Notes: generated by a model not told the origin, from the letters alone. Shown: positions 16,517-25,912, counted from the first letter of the stretch. The stretch: DNA of 64,000 nucleotides from Aequorivita capsosiphonis DSM 23843 (GCF_000429125.1 NZ_KE386850.1:21940-85939), one strand, 5' to 3'. Numbers and translations are program-made.

Positions 16517-19276
16517 ATGAATAAAGTTATTACATTTCTATTTTTGATTGGTTCACTTTCACTCTCTGCCCAAAGCATTAAAGTGAAGGGAACCATTAAA
16601 GATAGCATCGGTAATCCGCTGGAGTTTGCCAATGTTATTGCGAGCATTAAGGCTACCGGAGAAACCGAATCTTATGGCATAACAAATTATCAAGGTCGTT
16701 TCCAATTAGACCTTCCAAAAGGGAATACATATGTTTTAAGAGCCAGCTTTCTTGGCTATAATACGGAAGAGCAAACAGTAGATGTTTCCAAAGAATCAGA
16801 AAACATAGAACTTGATTTCATTTTAAACCCCCAAGAAAGCCAGTTGGACGATGTGGAAATTGTCTATGAAATGCCCGTAACCGTAAAAGGAGATACCATT
16901 ATTTATAACGCAGATAGTTTTACCAATGGCGACGAACGCAAATTAGGCGATGTGATGAAAAAACTCCCAGGCGTTGAAGTAAACGAAGACGGTGAAATAC
17001 AGGTAGAAGGAAAAACCGTTTCCAAAGTAATGGTTGAAGGCAAAGATTTCTTTGATGGAGATAGTAAACTTGCCACTAAAAACATTCCTGCTGATGCCGT
17101 AGATAAAGTGGAGGTGCTTCGAAATTATAACGAAGTAGACCAAATGCGCGGGCTTGGCAATGACCGAGATAACGTAGCAATCAACATCAAACTAAAAGAA
17201 GGAAAGAAGAATTTCTGGTTTGGCGAAGTTACTGCCGGCGGAGGGCTGGCCGATGAATACGGTGATGAAAACGGACGTTATTTGGTGCATCCAAAACTTT
17301 TTTATTACAGCCCAAAATACAGCGTCAATATTATAACAGATTTCAACAACATTGGGGAAGTGCCTTTTACTTTTCGTGATTATTTCAACTTTACAGGCGG
17401 TTTTAAAAACTTCAATAGAGGTGGCGGAACTAACTTTCGGATCAGCGACAGTGATCTTGGTTTTGCAGTTTCGCAAAATGATCGTGCAAAGGCAATTGAC
17501 GCAAAGTTTATTGCTGGAAACTTTAGTTATGCCTTAAATGATAAACTGGATATCAGTGGTTTTGGGATTTTAAGTGATAATAAAACGAACATTGTTAACA
17601 GCAGTATTAGGCAATATATTCTAACTGGAATCACGGAAAATACAAATGTCGATACAGAACAGCGCAACCAATTAGGAATGCTGAAACTTAGCAGCACCTA
17701 TAAGCCAAACACAAACTTTCAACTGGATTATGATGCTTTGATAAAAACTTCAAAACAAACTCAGGACGATGCTACGATTTCAATAGTGGGCGGCAATCAA
17801 AACGATATTTCCGAAATCAAGGAGAACCAACCTTTTTCCATAAAACAAAGTGCGAATGCCTACTTTACCTTAAACGATAAAAATATTTTTGCAGCCGAAG
17901 TACAGCACTTATATCAAAATGAAGATCCATTTTATCGAGCTGTTCAGGATTCCATTCCATTTCGTGGAGTTTTTACCAAAATAGATCCGCTTGATCCATT
18001 CAATAGCGAGGCCGATACTTTTTATCCATTGGAACAATCAGAGCGTTATAACATCAATCAAAACAAAACCGTCAAAAGTAACAAGTTGGACGCAAAGGTT
18101 GATTACTATTATGTTTTAAATAATTTGAGCAATCTAAATTTCACCGTAGGGACTACTTACAGCAATCAAAAATTTAATTCGGGAATTTTTCAAATTTTAG
18201 ATAATGGCAATCAAAACCCGTTCATAGAAGAAGAATTTAATAATGATGTTTCTTACACCTTTACAGATGCTTTTTTCGGACTTCATTACAAGTTAAAGTC
18301 AGGAAAATTCATATTCACTCCGGGTGTTACACTACACAATTACAATCTTAAAAATGAACAGTTGAGCACAACTTCCACTCAAAACAATTGGATGCTTTTG
18401 CCAGATGTAAATGTCGTTTTGGAGTTGAAGAAAAGTGAAAACCTACGATTTAATTACGCTATCACTTCGGAATATAGCGATGTAAATAGTTATGCCGAGG
18501 CTTATGTTTTTAATAATTATAACCGACTTTTCCGAGGAAATAGAGAGTTGGAGAATTCGCTTTCACATAGTTATAATTTGACATATTTCAGTTTTAACCT
18601 TTTCAACTACACCAATATTGGTGGAAATTTAAGTTACACGAGAAGGTTTGATGCCATTAAAACAAACACAGAATTGGTTGGAATCAATCAGGTTAGTAGT
18701 CCCTTAAATTTTGATAGCAACTTTCCAGATGAAACGTTTTCGGCGGTGGGGAGATTTAGTAAAACCATAAAAAAGGTTCAGTTTAAACTGGATGCTGCGG
18801 TGTTTTTAAGCAAAACAAACAACACCATCAACAACGAAATACAGGAAAGTCAAAGTCTCACACAGAATTATAACGCGAGTGTACTTTCAAATTTTAAATC
18901 GTTTCCGAATTTTGAGGTCGGCTATCGTTTTATAAAAAATGACTACGACAATGGCGGAATCGAGCAGACTTTTTTTACAAATAGATCTTATGCAAACGTG
19001 AATCTACGCTTCTTAAAAGACTTCAATCTATTCGCGGAATGGGATTATTACAATTATACAAACGATGCCAAAACGGTAGAAAACACATATTCTTTTTTCA
19101 ATGCAAATTTATACTATAAACACGGTGAAAGTCCTTGGGAGTTTTCAGTGCAGGCCACCAATATCTTGGATACCAAATCTATAAACAACGACAGTTTTAA
19201 TGACCAATTTAATACAACATCGCAATATTTCGTAATGCCACGTATTGTAATGTTTGTTATTAAGTATGATCTGTAA
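16517..19276 (+). CDS. Outer-membrane beta-barrel protein with carboxypeptidase-regulatory-like domain
   Basis: A 919-aa TonB-receptor-like protein. Residues 1-19 form a signal peptide (LSLSAQS). Residues 22-110 are a CarboxypepD_reg-like domain (VKGTIKDSIGNPLEFANV, SFLGYNTEEQTVDV). A plug-like segment follows (LGDVMKKLPGVEVNEDGEIQVEGK, read in pieces near 143-166), and the rest is a beta-barrel with alternating aromatic strands ending in MFVIKYDL. The type matches OMP_b-brl_3 proteins found with GLPGLI. No TonB box can be assigned, so import versus assembly function is open. A second member is encoded at 61059-63833. Confidence 0.9.
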   Translation: MNKVITFLFLIGSLSLSAQSIKVKGTIKDSIGNPLEFANVIASIKATGETESYGITNYQGRFQLDLPKGNTYVLRASFLGYNTEEQTVDVSKESENIELDFILNPQESQLDDVEIVYEMPVTVKGDTIIYNADSFTNGDERKLGDVMKKLPGVEVNEDGEIQVEGKTVSKVMVEGKDFFDGDSKLATKNIPADAVDKVEVLRNYNEVDQMRGLGNDRDNVAINIKLKEGKKNFWFGEVTAGGGLADEYGDENGRYLVHPKLFYYSPKYSVNIITDFNNIGEVPFTFRDYFNFTGGFKNFNRGGGTNFRISDSDLGFAVSQNDRAKAIDAKFIAGNFSYALNDKLDISGFGILSDNKTNIVNSSIRQYILTGITENTNVDTEQRNQLGMLKLSSTYKPNTNFQLDYDALIKTSKQTQDDATISIVGGNQNDISEIKENQPFSIKQSANAYFTLNDKNIFAAEVQHLYQNEDPFYRAVQDSIPFRGVFTKIDPLDPFNSEADTFYPLEQSERYNINQNKTVKSNKLDAKVDYYYVLNNLSNLNFTVGTTYSNQKFNSGIFQILDNGNQNPFIEEEFNNDVSYTFTDAFFGLHYKLKSGKFIFTPGVTLHNYNLKNEQLSTTSTQNNWMLLPDVNVVLELKKSENLRFNYAITSEYSDVNSYAEAYVFNNYNRLFRGNRELENSLSHSYNLTYFSFNLFNYTNIGGNLSYTRRFDAIKTNTELVGINQVSSPLNFDSNFPDETFSAVGRFSKTIKKVQFKLDAAVFLSKTNNTINNEIQESQSLTQNYNASVLSNFKSFPNFEVGYRFIKNDYDNGGIEQTFFTNRSYANVNLRFLKDFNLFAEWDYYNYTNDAKTVENTYSFFNANLYYKHGESPWEFSVQATNILDTKSINNDSFNDQFNTTSQYFVMPRIVMFVIKYDL

Positions 19277-19312
19277 ATTGACTGCCATCGCAACGCAGTA
19301 ATCTCAATGAAA

Positions 19313-19345
19313 CGTCATTTCGAGCAAAGCGAAGCAATCTGATGA
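19313..19345. repeat. gtcatttcgag..gaagcaatct repeat
   Basis: cgtcatttcgagcaaagcg and aagcaatctg form the widespread 'cattgcgag...gaagcaatc' intergenic phrase known in many Bacteroidetes; a close relative lies at 24017-24053. Confidence 0.55.
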
Positions 19346-19449
19346 AATTTTCCGCCGTTATTAAATAATGTTTATTTTTGAACTCCGCTTCATAATCGTA
19401 AGCGTCTTATGTCTTACGTCATATAGCGAAGCGATCTTAAGTCTTATTT

Positions 19450-20064
19450 ATGAGAAACATCTTCCTTGGGATTATAATTGCCTTTGTAATAGTTTTCGGA
19501 CTGCGTTATTGTGAAAACAAGAAAGACAACCGCGAAGTACTTGAAGCAAATACAGCCCTTATTCAGAAAGAATTGAAAAATGTGGGAAAACTTATTGTTA
19601 CTGAAGGAAGCTACGCGCAGGTGTTTAGCTATAATGATTCCAAAAAATTCTATTTTGACGTTTTATCGGCCCGTAAAAAGGCTTTGATTGTGGTTAATGC
19701 CAAAGCTACAATTGCGTACGATTTAAGTAAAGTGCAAACGGAGATTGATGAAAACACCAAAACAGTCCGGATAACAAATATTCCTGAGCCTGAGCTTTCA
19801 ATAAATCCGAATATTGAATATTATGATATGCAACAGGATTACTTAAATCAGTTTAGCGCCACCGATTATAACAAAATAAAAAAACGTATTGAAAAATCAC
19901 TTCGGAAGAAAATAGAAGCCTCAGAGTTGCAAACAAATGCTGAAAACCGGTTGATTTCTGAACTTCAAAAAATCTATATTCTTACCAATTCAATGGGTTG
20001 GACTTTGGAATATAACGGAAGTCCTATTCAAGAGGAAAATGATTTTCAGAAGCTGAAATTATAA
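19450..20064 (+). CDS. DUF4230 family protein
   Basis: A 204-aa protein anchored by one N-terminal helix (IFLGIIIAFVIVFGLRYCE, about residues 4-22). The DUF4230 pattern is present: KLIVTEGSYAQVFSY, then KKALIVVNAKATIAYDLSKV near residue 78, with YNGSP near the end. Function is not known. It converges with the rhodanese gene: the two overlap by 6 nt at their 3' ends. It probably has its own promoter within the repeat-rich gap before it. Confidence 0.88.
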   Translation: MRNIFLGIIIAFVIVFGLRYCENKKDNREVLEANTALIQKELKNVGKLIVTEGSYAQVFSYNDSKKFYFDVLSARKKALIVVNAKATIAYDLSKVQTEIDENTKTVRITNIPEPELSINPNIEYYDMQQDYLNQFSATDYNKIKKRIEKSLRKKIEASELQTNAENRLISELQKIYILTNSMGWTLEYNGSPIQEENDFQKLKL

Positions 20065-20364
20065 TTTTTTACTCAAGCTAAACCAGCCACCGCCGTTCAT
20101 CGCTTCAATGCCGTTGCTTTTTAAAATCCCTGCAGCACTTGCACTTCGCATGCCGCTGGCACAACAGGTGATTACTGGTTTATCCCATTGTTTTATTTCT
20201 TTCAGTTTTGAGGTAAGACTGGGTAATGGAATGTTTTTAGAGCCGGGAATAGCTCCTCCATCATATTCTCCTTTGCCTCGAACATCGAGGATGATAGCGC
20301 CACGGCTTTTAAAGTCATCGATTTTCTTTGATTTGTTTCCGAATAAAAAATCTAATAATCCCAT
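20059..20364 (-). CDS. Rhodanese-like domain protein
   Basis: A single-domain, 101-aa rhodanese expected to carry a sulfane sulfur on its active-site Cys. The domain begins RGAIILDVRGKGEYDGG (about 22-38), with the family segment HIPGA represented by GGAIPGSKNIPLP, and the catalytic loop is CCASGMRS near residue 68, with the second Cys as the nucleophile position. The C-terminal GGWF is also typical. The N-terminal LLDFLFG segment is short and hydrophobic but not a signal peptide, so the protein is likely cytoplasmic. It is convergent with the DUF4230 gene. Confidence 0.92.
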   Translation of the reverse strand: MGLLDFLFGNKSKKIDDFKSRGAIILDVRGKGEYDGGAIPGSKNIPLPSLTSKLKEIKQWDKPVITCCASGMRSASAAGILKSNGIEAMNGGGWFSLSKKL

Positions 20365-20432
20365 ATTTTAAGTCGTTTTCACGAATTTTTTTAAATAATA
20401 ATTACTTTCGGTCAATGAGCGAAGCCGAATTG

Positions 20433-22256
20433 TTAATTAATTTCTTTTGTTTTTTCGAGTGAAGCCGAACTGTTTAAAAGTTCCAGTCCTCCATCAATTA
20501 AATGTGCCACTTTTGGTTTTTCTTCTTTCAAATGTAAAAGATGTTTCAATACTTCTTCAGAAAACCTTGAATCCATTTTTACAACCAACTCATAAATCTC
20601 TAAAGGAAGCAGCCAATCTGTTGCATAGTTTTCTTTTAAAGTTTTAAAAATATGTTGAAGTTTTGTCGAATCTAATTCCGAAGAATTACGAATCGCGCGA
20701 ACTTCTTTATATAGCGCATTCAATTGTTTTTCTTTTTCCGAAAGTTGCACGCGAATAGTTTCACTGTTTGAAACGTGGTTTACCAAATCAAACGAATGAT
20801 AATCTGCTGCGCCAGCAAAAGCCGAAACAATTTCCTTTCCTACTGCCATATCAAAATCGCCCATTTCTGGAGTGAATAATACTTCATCTTTATATTTTAC
20901 GGTGCAATCTGTAAACTGGATAAGCATCAATTCACCTCTTAAATTTCGCATTCCAGTAACGTTCAATCCTTCCACGGTTATTCCGCTTTCAAACTCGAAC
21001 GAAATAGGTTTGCCATCATAAAAACTATAGGCTTGCAAATCGCGTGGTCCCATGTTTTCAATAGAAAGATTGATTCCCTTTAACTTTCCTAGTGGGGAAC
21101 GAAATCCGTTAGTATGCCTACTTATTCCGTGGCCGATCACTTCCTTTTCACGGTAGCTAAGCGCCGTTCTTCCTTCGGTTTCAAAGTAAACTACTTCGTT
21201 GTCCTCATTTTTTATCATTCGGCTAAAATTGCCACTTATCTGTAGCCCGGTACTAATTTCAATAGTGCCGAGTTGTTTAGATTTTATAAGTTTTTTAAGT
21301 CCGCGCCAGCCTCCTTTTCGAACGGCCATAGTATTTGCAAATTCCTCCAAAACTTCCTGTAAATACGCGAAATCTGGCGTTACATAGAGTTGGGGTTGCG
21401 GTTTCGTGATATCGAAATCTTGATAAGCGGCGTCGATGGAATAAGGGATTTTCTTTACCTCGTGTTTCATACACCAAACACTTTCGCCAATGGAAGAAAG
21501 CAATCCTGCCCCGTAGATTTTAGGATCTTTAACGGTGCCAACCAAACCATATTCTACCGTCCACCAATGAAGGTTTCGAATCAATGAAATTTCAGAAGGT
21601 TTCACTTTTTTATTTTGAAGTTCTTCAACTCTAGTTTCGGCAGCTTCAATTTTAGACAAATGTTCCTGTTTAGCTGAATTTGCTCCCTCCCCTTTTGGGG
21701 AGGTTGGGAGGGGGCTTTCTTTTAAAATGGAAAGTTCGCGAACGGCTTCATACATATCAATATCGTGCGCACTGGAAATGGCTTTGGCACCAACTTCTCC
21801 AAAACGCCGTAAATATTCAGCATAATCCGGACTTGCGATAATAGGAGCGTGGCCAGCACCTTCGTGAATAATATCTGGCGCCGGGGTGTATTCTATATTT
21901 TCAAGTTGACGAATATCGCTTGCAATCACCAGCACTTTATAGGCTTGAAACTCCATAAATGCATTCGGCGGAATAAACCCGTCAACAGCAACTGCAGCCC
22001 AGCCAATTTCTTTCAAAATACGGTTCATTCCGTACATGGAAGGAATATCATCTATGGAAATGCCGGTTTTTTCAAGCCCATTTAGATAACTTTCGTGCGC
22101 CACCCGGCTTAAATAATTCACGTTTTTTCGCATTACATAACGCCAGACCGCTTGATTTATAGGCGTATATTGCTCATAATCCTGTGGCTTGATGTACTGT
22201 TTTAAATGCGGTGGTAGCCGGTCCAACAATTCGTTGGTTTCAATCTTTTTTTTCAT
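20433..22256 (-). CDS. Aromatic amino acid hydroxylase (phenylalanine 4-monooxygenase type)
   Basis: A tetrahydrobiopterin- and iron-dependent hydroxylase converting Phe to Tyr or a similar reaction. The iron ligands are visible: HEGAGH (His131, His136) and the Glu of WWTVEYGLVG (about 235). At 607 aa it is the long Bacteroidetes form with an uncharacterised C-terminal half after about residue 330. Residues 181-192 (SPLPTSPKGEGA) are a palindromic repeat element inserted in frame, between the helix SILKE and KQEHLSK; it lies outside the iron ligands. It is divergent from the paa operon. A link to aromatic catabolism through phenylalanine is plausible but not shown. Confidence 0.9.
   Translation of the reverse strand: MKKKIETNELLDRLPPHLKQYIKPQDYEQYTPINQAVWRYVMRKNVNYLSRVAHESYLNGLEKTGISIDDIPSMYGMNRILKEIGWAAVAVDGFIPPNAFMEFQAYKVLVIASDIRQLENIEYTPAPDIIHEGAGHAPIIASPDYAEYLRRFGEVGAKAISSAHDIDMYEAVRELSILKESPLPTSPKGEGANSAKQEHLSKIEAAETRVEELQNKKVKPSEISLIRNLHWWTVEYGLVGTVKDPKIYGAGLLSSIGESVWCMKHEVKKIPYSIDAAYQDFDITKPQPQLYVTPDFAYLQEVLEEFANTMAVRKGGWRGLKKLIKSKQLGTIEISTGLQISGNFSRMIKNEDNEVVYFETEGRTALSYREKEVIGHGISRHTNGFRSPLGKLKGINLSIENMGPRDLQAYSFYDGKPISFEFESGITVEGLNVTGMRNLRGELMLIQFTDCTVKYKDEVLFTPEMGDFDMAVGKEIVSAFAGAADYHSFDLVNHVSNSETIRVQLSEKEKQLNALYKEVRAIRNSSELDSTKLQHIFKTLKENYATDWLLPLEIYELVVKMDSRFSEEVLKHLLHLKEEKPKVAHLIDGGLELLNSSASLEKTKEIN
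21682..21720. repeat. Palindromic element inserted within the hydroxylase gene
   Basis: cctcccc (21686-21692) and ggggagg (21697-21703) form a 7-bp stem with loop tttt, followed by ttgggaggggg. It encodes PLPTSPKGEG in frame. Related gctccctcccctttt sequence starts at about 22385 and about 27650 in intergenic DNA, so this is a member of a mobile repeat family. Confidence 0.75.
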
Positions 22257-22540
22257 ATTTTGAATTAAAATAATGAAGGAATAATACTTTCAATAATTTC
22301 TCTCTCTCTTTGGGAGAGATGCCCAACGGGCAGAGTGGGATTCCATAGTTCAAAAGTACTCAGTTTTGTTTTGAAAACGTATCGCTCCCTCCCCTTTTTC
22401 ACTTGTATCCGACGAGAAAGGCACGATCGAGAGGAATACAGAGTGATTTTTTGCTTTTTCGCAAAAAAATCGGAAGGGGGTTTACCCCGTTTTTCCTTTC
22501 ATCTAACTGCCTTTGTAATAACTTGATATTTAAGATGTAA

Positions 22541-22800
22541 TATTTATAAGGGTAAAAACATGACTAAACCTTTGCTTACTAATTATTATAACGTTTTCAA
22601 AACAGACTGAAAGTCTGTTTCATTCGTGAAATCTAAAGCACCCTTGCGCCTTCATTTTCAAGAGAGTATGAACCTGCACGCCCGGTTTACCCGTAGAAGG
22701 AGAGGCGGGATCGTGAGAATCAGTGTAATTCGTGGCAATACTTTAAACCCAAGTTAGATAAAGTTCATAATCTCGGTCTGGGTCGAGTTATGGACTTATG
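22541..22800 (+). repeat. Dispersed structured element, copy 2
   Basis: Same block order as copies at 4358 and 60700: tataagggtaaaaacatgac, hairpin acagact-gaa-agtctgt (22602-22618), cattcgtgaaat, gcgccttcattttcaa, gtaattcgtggcaatactt and gagttatggac. It ends about 134 nt before the paaE start. Confidence 0.75.
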
Positions 22801-22886
22801 TCTTAAAAGAAAGATATTGTTTAGATTTATAATAAAATCCCTTAAACTTTAAAGGAGGTTGAGGTAAGTGGGTCTTGTTTTGTAAA

Positions 22887-22916
22887 TTGCAGCTTCAACT
22901 AAAAACCGTAGTTTTG
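22887..22916 (+). promoter_or_regulatory. Promoter of the paa operon
   Basis: TTG (22887-22889), exactly 19 nt, then TAgtTTTG (22909-22916): a full match to the Bacteroidetes consensus. Start codon GTG of paaE is 17 nt downstream of the -7 box, so the leader would be about 10 nt. Confidence 0.8.
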
Positions 22917-22933
22917 TTAATCAATATATACAC

Positions 22934-24007
22934 GTGGCGAAATTTCATAAAATAAAAGTAAAAGACGTTTACAAAGAAACCAGCGATTGTTCGGTAATTA
23001 CCTTTGATGTTCCAGAAGATTTGGTAGAAAGGTTCCACTTTCGTCAAGGACAACATTTAACTTTAAAAGCGGATATTGATGGTGAAGATACGCGCCGTTC
23101 CTATAGTTTGTGTTCCAGTCCGGTGGATAATCAATGGCAAGTAGCTGTAAAAACAATTACGGAAGGTAAGTTTTCAAACTTTGTAAATTCAAAATTGCAC
23201 CCTGGAGATACTTTGGAAGTAATGGTGCCAAGTGGAACTTTTGGGGTTGAAGTGAATCCCGACACCTCAAAAAACTACCTTTTCTTTGCCGCTGGAAGCG
23301 GAATTACACCGGTTCTCTCCATGATTAAAACGCATTTGGCATTGGAGCCAAATGCAACTTGCAAGCTGTTTTATGTGAATAGAACCGCCAAATCCATTAT
23401 CTTTAAGGAAGCATTGGAGCAATTGCGAAACCAATACTTCGGAAGGCTTGAAATTTATTATTTTCTTACGAAGGAACGCCGCGATATTGAACTATTCAAC
23501 GGACGTTTTGATGACGAGAAAATGGAAGTCCTCGCGAAAAACTTTATCGATATTCCAGATACGAGTGAAGTATTTTTGTGTGGTCCAGAAAAAATGGTAG
23601 ATTATGTAAGTGAATTTTTGATAAATGCAGGTTTGCCAAAGGAGTTAATTCATTTTGAACTCTTCGTAACTGGATTATCAGAGGAAGATATTAAAAGAGC
23701 AGAGCGTTTGGCGAAGCAAAATGTGGAAGGCGTTGAAGTAACCATTGTGGATGCCGGAAAGGAATTCCAATTCACAATGACCAAAGACTTTGATAACATT
23801 CTGGATGCTGCTTTGGCTGCGGGTGCCGATCTGCCTTTTGCCTGTAAAGGTGGGGTTTGCAGCACTTGTAAATGCCAAATTATAGAGGGCGAAGTTGAGA
23901 TGAAAGTAAATTATGCTTTGGAAGACAAAGAAGTGGCCCAAAACTACATTTTAAGTTGTCAAGCTGTTCCTACTTCGGAAAAAGTAAAAGTAGATTTTGA
24001 TGTTTAA
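22934..24007 (+). CDS. paaE: Phenylacetyl-CoA epoxidase, reductase subunit PaaE
   Basis: PaaE passes electrons from NAD(P)H through FAD and a 2Fe-2S cluster to the PaaAC oxygenase. The 357-aa protein has an FAD domain with RRSYSLCSSP (about 56-65), an NAD domain with FFAAGSGITPVLSM (about 118-131) and FLCGPEKMVDYV, and a C-terminal plant-type ferredoxin domain with CKGGVCSTCKC and a later Cys. Start is GTG (22934), supported by the very good promoter 17 nt upstream. First gene of the cluster, placed before paaA rather than after paaD as in E. coli. Preceded by a large dispersed repeat element. Confidence 0.95.
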   Translation: MAKFHKIKVKDVYKETSDCSVITFDVPEDLVERFHFRQGQHLTLKADIDGEDTRRSYSLCSSPVDNQWQVAVKTITEGKFSNFVNSKLHPGDTLEVMVPSGTFGVEVNPDTSKNYLFFAAGSGITPVLSMIKTHLALEPNATCKLFYVNRTAKSIIFKEALEQLRNQYFGRLEIYYFLTKERRDIELFNGRFDDEKMEVLAKNFIDIPDTSEVFLCGPEKMVDYVSEFLINAGLPKELIHFELFVTGLSEEDIKRAERLAKQNVEGVEVTIVDAGKEFQFTMTKDFDNILDAALAAGADLPFACKGGVCSTCKCQIIEGEVEMKVNYALEDKEVAQNYILSCQAVPTSEKVKVDFDV

Positions 24008-24010
24008 TGA

Positions 24011-24053
24011 ATTTTCCTGCAAGGCGTCATTGCGAGGTACGAAGCAATCTCCT
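24011..24053. repeat. Short element with cctgcaagg / ccttgtagg ends
   Basis: The end pair cctgcaagg and ccttgtagg are imperfect inverted repeats bracketing cattgcgaggtacgaagc. It resembles the ends of the longer stem-loop elements at 32675 and 33089. Confidence 0.55.
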
Positions 24054-24076
24054 TGTAGGTATAATACGATGATATT

Positions 24077-25033
24077 ATGAGCGAAAAAGAAGTAAAAAAC
24101 CTTGAAGAAATTTTCGAAGCCCGCATCTCGCGCGATGAAAAGATAGAGCCGAAAGATTGGATGCCCGAGAAATATCGAAAAACCCATATCAGGCAAATAA
24201 GCCAGCATGCACATTCCGAAGTTGTTGGAATGTTACCTGAAGGAAACTGGATTACCCGCGCTCCTTCGTTGCGGAGAAAAGCAGCGTTGCTTGCGAAAGT
24301 TCAGGATGAAGCTGGCCATGGATTGTATCTGTATTCCGCCTGTGAAACTTTGGGTATTTCCCGTGAAGAACTTTATGAGCAACTACATTCAGGAAAAGCA
24401 AAATACTCCTCTATATTCAATTATCCAACAATCACTTGGGCCGATATGGGTGCGATTGGTTGGTTGGTAGATGGAGCCGCAATTATCAATCAAGTGCCTC
24501 TGTGCAATACTTCTTTTGGACCTTATGCACGTGCCATGGTGCGTGTTTGTAAAGAAGAAAGTTTTCACCAACGTCAAGGTTACGAGATTATGCTTACCCT
24601 TTGTCGCGGAACCGAAGAGCAAAAAGCAATGGCTCAAGATGCTTTAAACCGTTGGTGGTGGCCAAGTTTGATGATGTTAGGGCCAACTGATGCGGAATCT
24701 GTTCACACCGAACAATCTATGAAATGGAAATTAAAGCGTAAAAGTAATGACGAATTGCGTCAGCAATTTATAGATCAAACTGTACCCCAAGCAGATATTC
24801 TTGGAATTACAATGCCAGATCCAGATTTAAAATTCAATGAAGAAACTGGGCATTACGATTTTGGTGAAATTGATTGGGATGAATTCTGGCAAGTGGTTAA
24901 AGGCCACGGTCCTTGTAATAAAGAACGAATGAGCGCCAGAGTCAATGCATGGAATAATGGCGAATGGGTGCGTGATGCCGCAATGGCCCACGCAGAAAAG
25001 AATGCAAATAAAAAAGTAGCGAAAGCAAGTTAA
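24077..25033 (+). CDS. paaA: Phenylacetyl-CoA epoxidase, catalytic subunit PaaA
   Basis: PaaA carries the di-iron site that inserts oxygen into the aromatic ring of phenylacetyl-CoA to give the 1,2-epoxide. The 318-aa length matches. Ferritin-like helices hold the ligands: [14 protein letters not shown] (Glu and His of ExxH, about 73-80) and [14 protein letters not shown] (about 156-170). [22 protein letters not shown] is the typical N-terminal stretch (in parts near 27-48). Starts 69 nt after paaE; a small repeat element lies between. paaB follows. Confidence 0.96.
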   Translation: MSEKEVKNLEEIFEARISRDEKIEPKDWMPEKYRKTHIRQISQHAHSEVVGMLPEGNWITRAPSLRRKAALLAKVQDEAGHGLYLYSACETLGISREELYEQLHSGKAKYSSIFNYPTITWADMGAIGWLVDGAAIINQVPLCNTSFGPYARAMVRVCKEESFHQRQGYEIMLTLCRGTEEQKAMAQDALNRWWWPSLMMLGPTDAESVHTEQSMKWKLKRKSNDELRQQFIDQTVPQADILGITMPDPDLKFNEETGHYDFGEIDWDEFWQVVKGHGPCNKERMSARVNAWNNGEWVRDAAMAHAEKNANKKVAKAS

Positions 25034-25039
25034 AAATAG

Positions 25040-25128
25040 AGGTGAGGTGTGAGTCCCGAAAACTATCGGGAGAGACGTGAGAAGAAGCGTCCAATGTCAC
25101 ACGTCTAATATCTCAAATCTAATATCTT
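25040..25128. repeat. Palindrome and gag-rich repeats between paaA and paaB
   Basis: tcccgaaaactatcggga (imperfect palindrome) is followed by phrases such as cacacgtctaatatctcaaa. The same type of 'gtgagacg / atctcaaatct' filler occurs in other gaps of the window. Confidence 0.5.
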
Positions 25129-25422
25129 ATGTCTGAAAAGAAAAAAAACTGGCCCCTTTGGGAAATTTTTGTCCGTAGTAAAAACGGACTCGAACACCGT
25201 CACTTCGGAAGCCTTCACGCTGCCGATGCTGAAATGGCAATGGAAAATGCACGTGATGTTTACACTCGAAGAAACGAAGGAGTAAGCATTTGGGTTGTAG
25301 AAAGCAAAAACATTACCGCTTCAAATCCAGATCACAATGGTGAAATGTTCGAACCCGCTCAGGACAAGGTATATCGTCATCCAACCTTTTACCATTTGCC
25401 TGACGAAGTAAAACATATGTAG
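25129..25422 (+). CDS. paaB: Phenylacetyl-CoA epoxidase subunit PaaB
   Basis: A small bridging subunit that links PaaAC heterodimers into the larger complex. The 97-aa protein has the recognisable PaaB pattern: WPLWEIFVRSKNGLEHRHFGSLHAADAEMAMENARDVYTRR in consecutive pieces (WPLWEIFVRSKNGLEHRH, SLHAADAEMAMENARDVY), then GVSIWVVES. The N-terminal KKK is short. It follows paaA by 95 nt, longer than usual because of inserted repeats, and is followed by a broken four-helix-bundle gene before paaC. Confidence 0.95.
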   Translation: MSEKKKNWPLWEIFVRSKNGLEHRHFGSLHAADAEMAMENARDVYTRRNEGVSIWVVESKNITASNPDHNGEMFEPAQDKVYRHPTFYHLPDEVKHM

Positions 25423-25424
25423 GG

Positions 25425-25447
25425 AAATCGAAATCGAAATCGAAAAA
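25425..25447. repeat. GAAATC simple repeat
   Basis: gaaatcgaaatcgaaatcg occupies nearly the entire gap between paaB and the broken four-helix-bundle gene. Confidence 0.7.
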
Positions 25448-25778
25448 ATGAAAAATTATAACTTAGATAATCGTTTTGAAGATTTCGCAGCTTCCGTAGT
25501 CATACTATTTAATTTGCCTCCAAAATCTTTTGCGGCAGATTATTTGGCGAAGCAACTCATACGATCAGCTTGTTCCTCAGCTTTAAATTTTAGAGAATTT
25601 GAAGGAGCGGGCTCAGATAAGGATAGAGCAAATAAATTAAGAATTACGCGAGTCTCTAAGAAATTTTAATATTCAGGTTAAAGCGAATTTAATAGATGCC
25701 AATAATGTAGAGGCAATAAAAAATGAAAATGACGAACTTATAAGAATCGTTGTTACACTTTTAAAAAAATATAGTTGA
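25448..25778 (+). pseudogene. Frameshifted four-helix-bundle (23S rRNA IVP-like) gene
   Basis: The first frame reads MKNYNLDNRFEDFAASV... with AKQLIRSACSSALNFREFEGA, the hallmark of the four-helix-bundle family linked to 23S rRNA intervening sequences, and stops early at KKF. One frame over, ELRESLRNFNIQVKANLID continues the expected second half to TGA at 25776-25778. The full length (331 nt, not divisible by 3) confirms a one-base frameshift near 25640-25655. It sits between paaB and paaC, which would otherwise be adjacent. A second, independently broken member is between paaC and paaD. The function of intact proteins is not well defined. Confidence 0.85.
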
Positions 25779-25867
25779 TTCCCTCAATTTTGATTTTAGA
25801 GAATCACGTTAATATTTTAAATAATGCAGTCACTGGTAAATTATTTAAAGCAAATTATAAATAACTA

Positions 25868-25912
25868 AACCCTTCGATTTCGATTTGATTTTCGATTTCG
25901 TTTTCAGAAAAG
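25868..25912. repeat. TTTCGA-rich simple repeat before paaC
   Basis: ttcgatttcgatttgatttt followed by cgatttcgttttcag is the reverse orientation of the GAAATC repeat and ends 5 nt before the paaC ATG. Confidence 0.6.

Larger units (their letters stand above)
22257..22933. other. Divergent intergenic region before the paa operon
   Basis: No gene seen. It holds, in order, a tccctcccctttt repeat with a gattttttgc/gcaaaaaaatc hairpin (about 22383-22490), copy 2 of the large dispersed element (22541-22800), and the paaE promoter (22887-22916). A purine-rich aaaggaggttgagg stretch occurs near 22850. Confidence 0.65.

Noticed and set aside
25425-25447. Possible CRISPR-like short array from gaaatc repeats
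   Set aside because: Repeat unit is 6 nt without spacers, so it is a simple tandem repeat.
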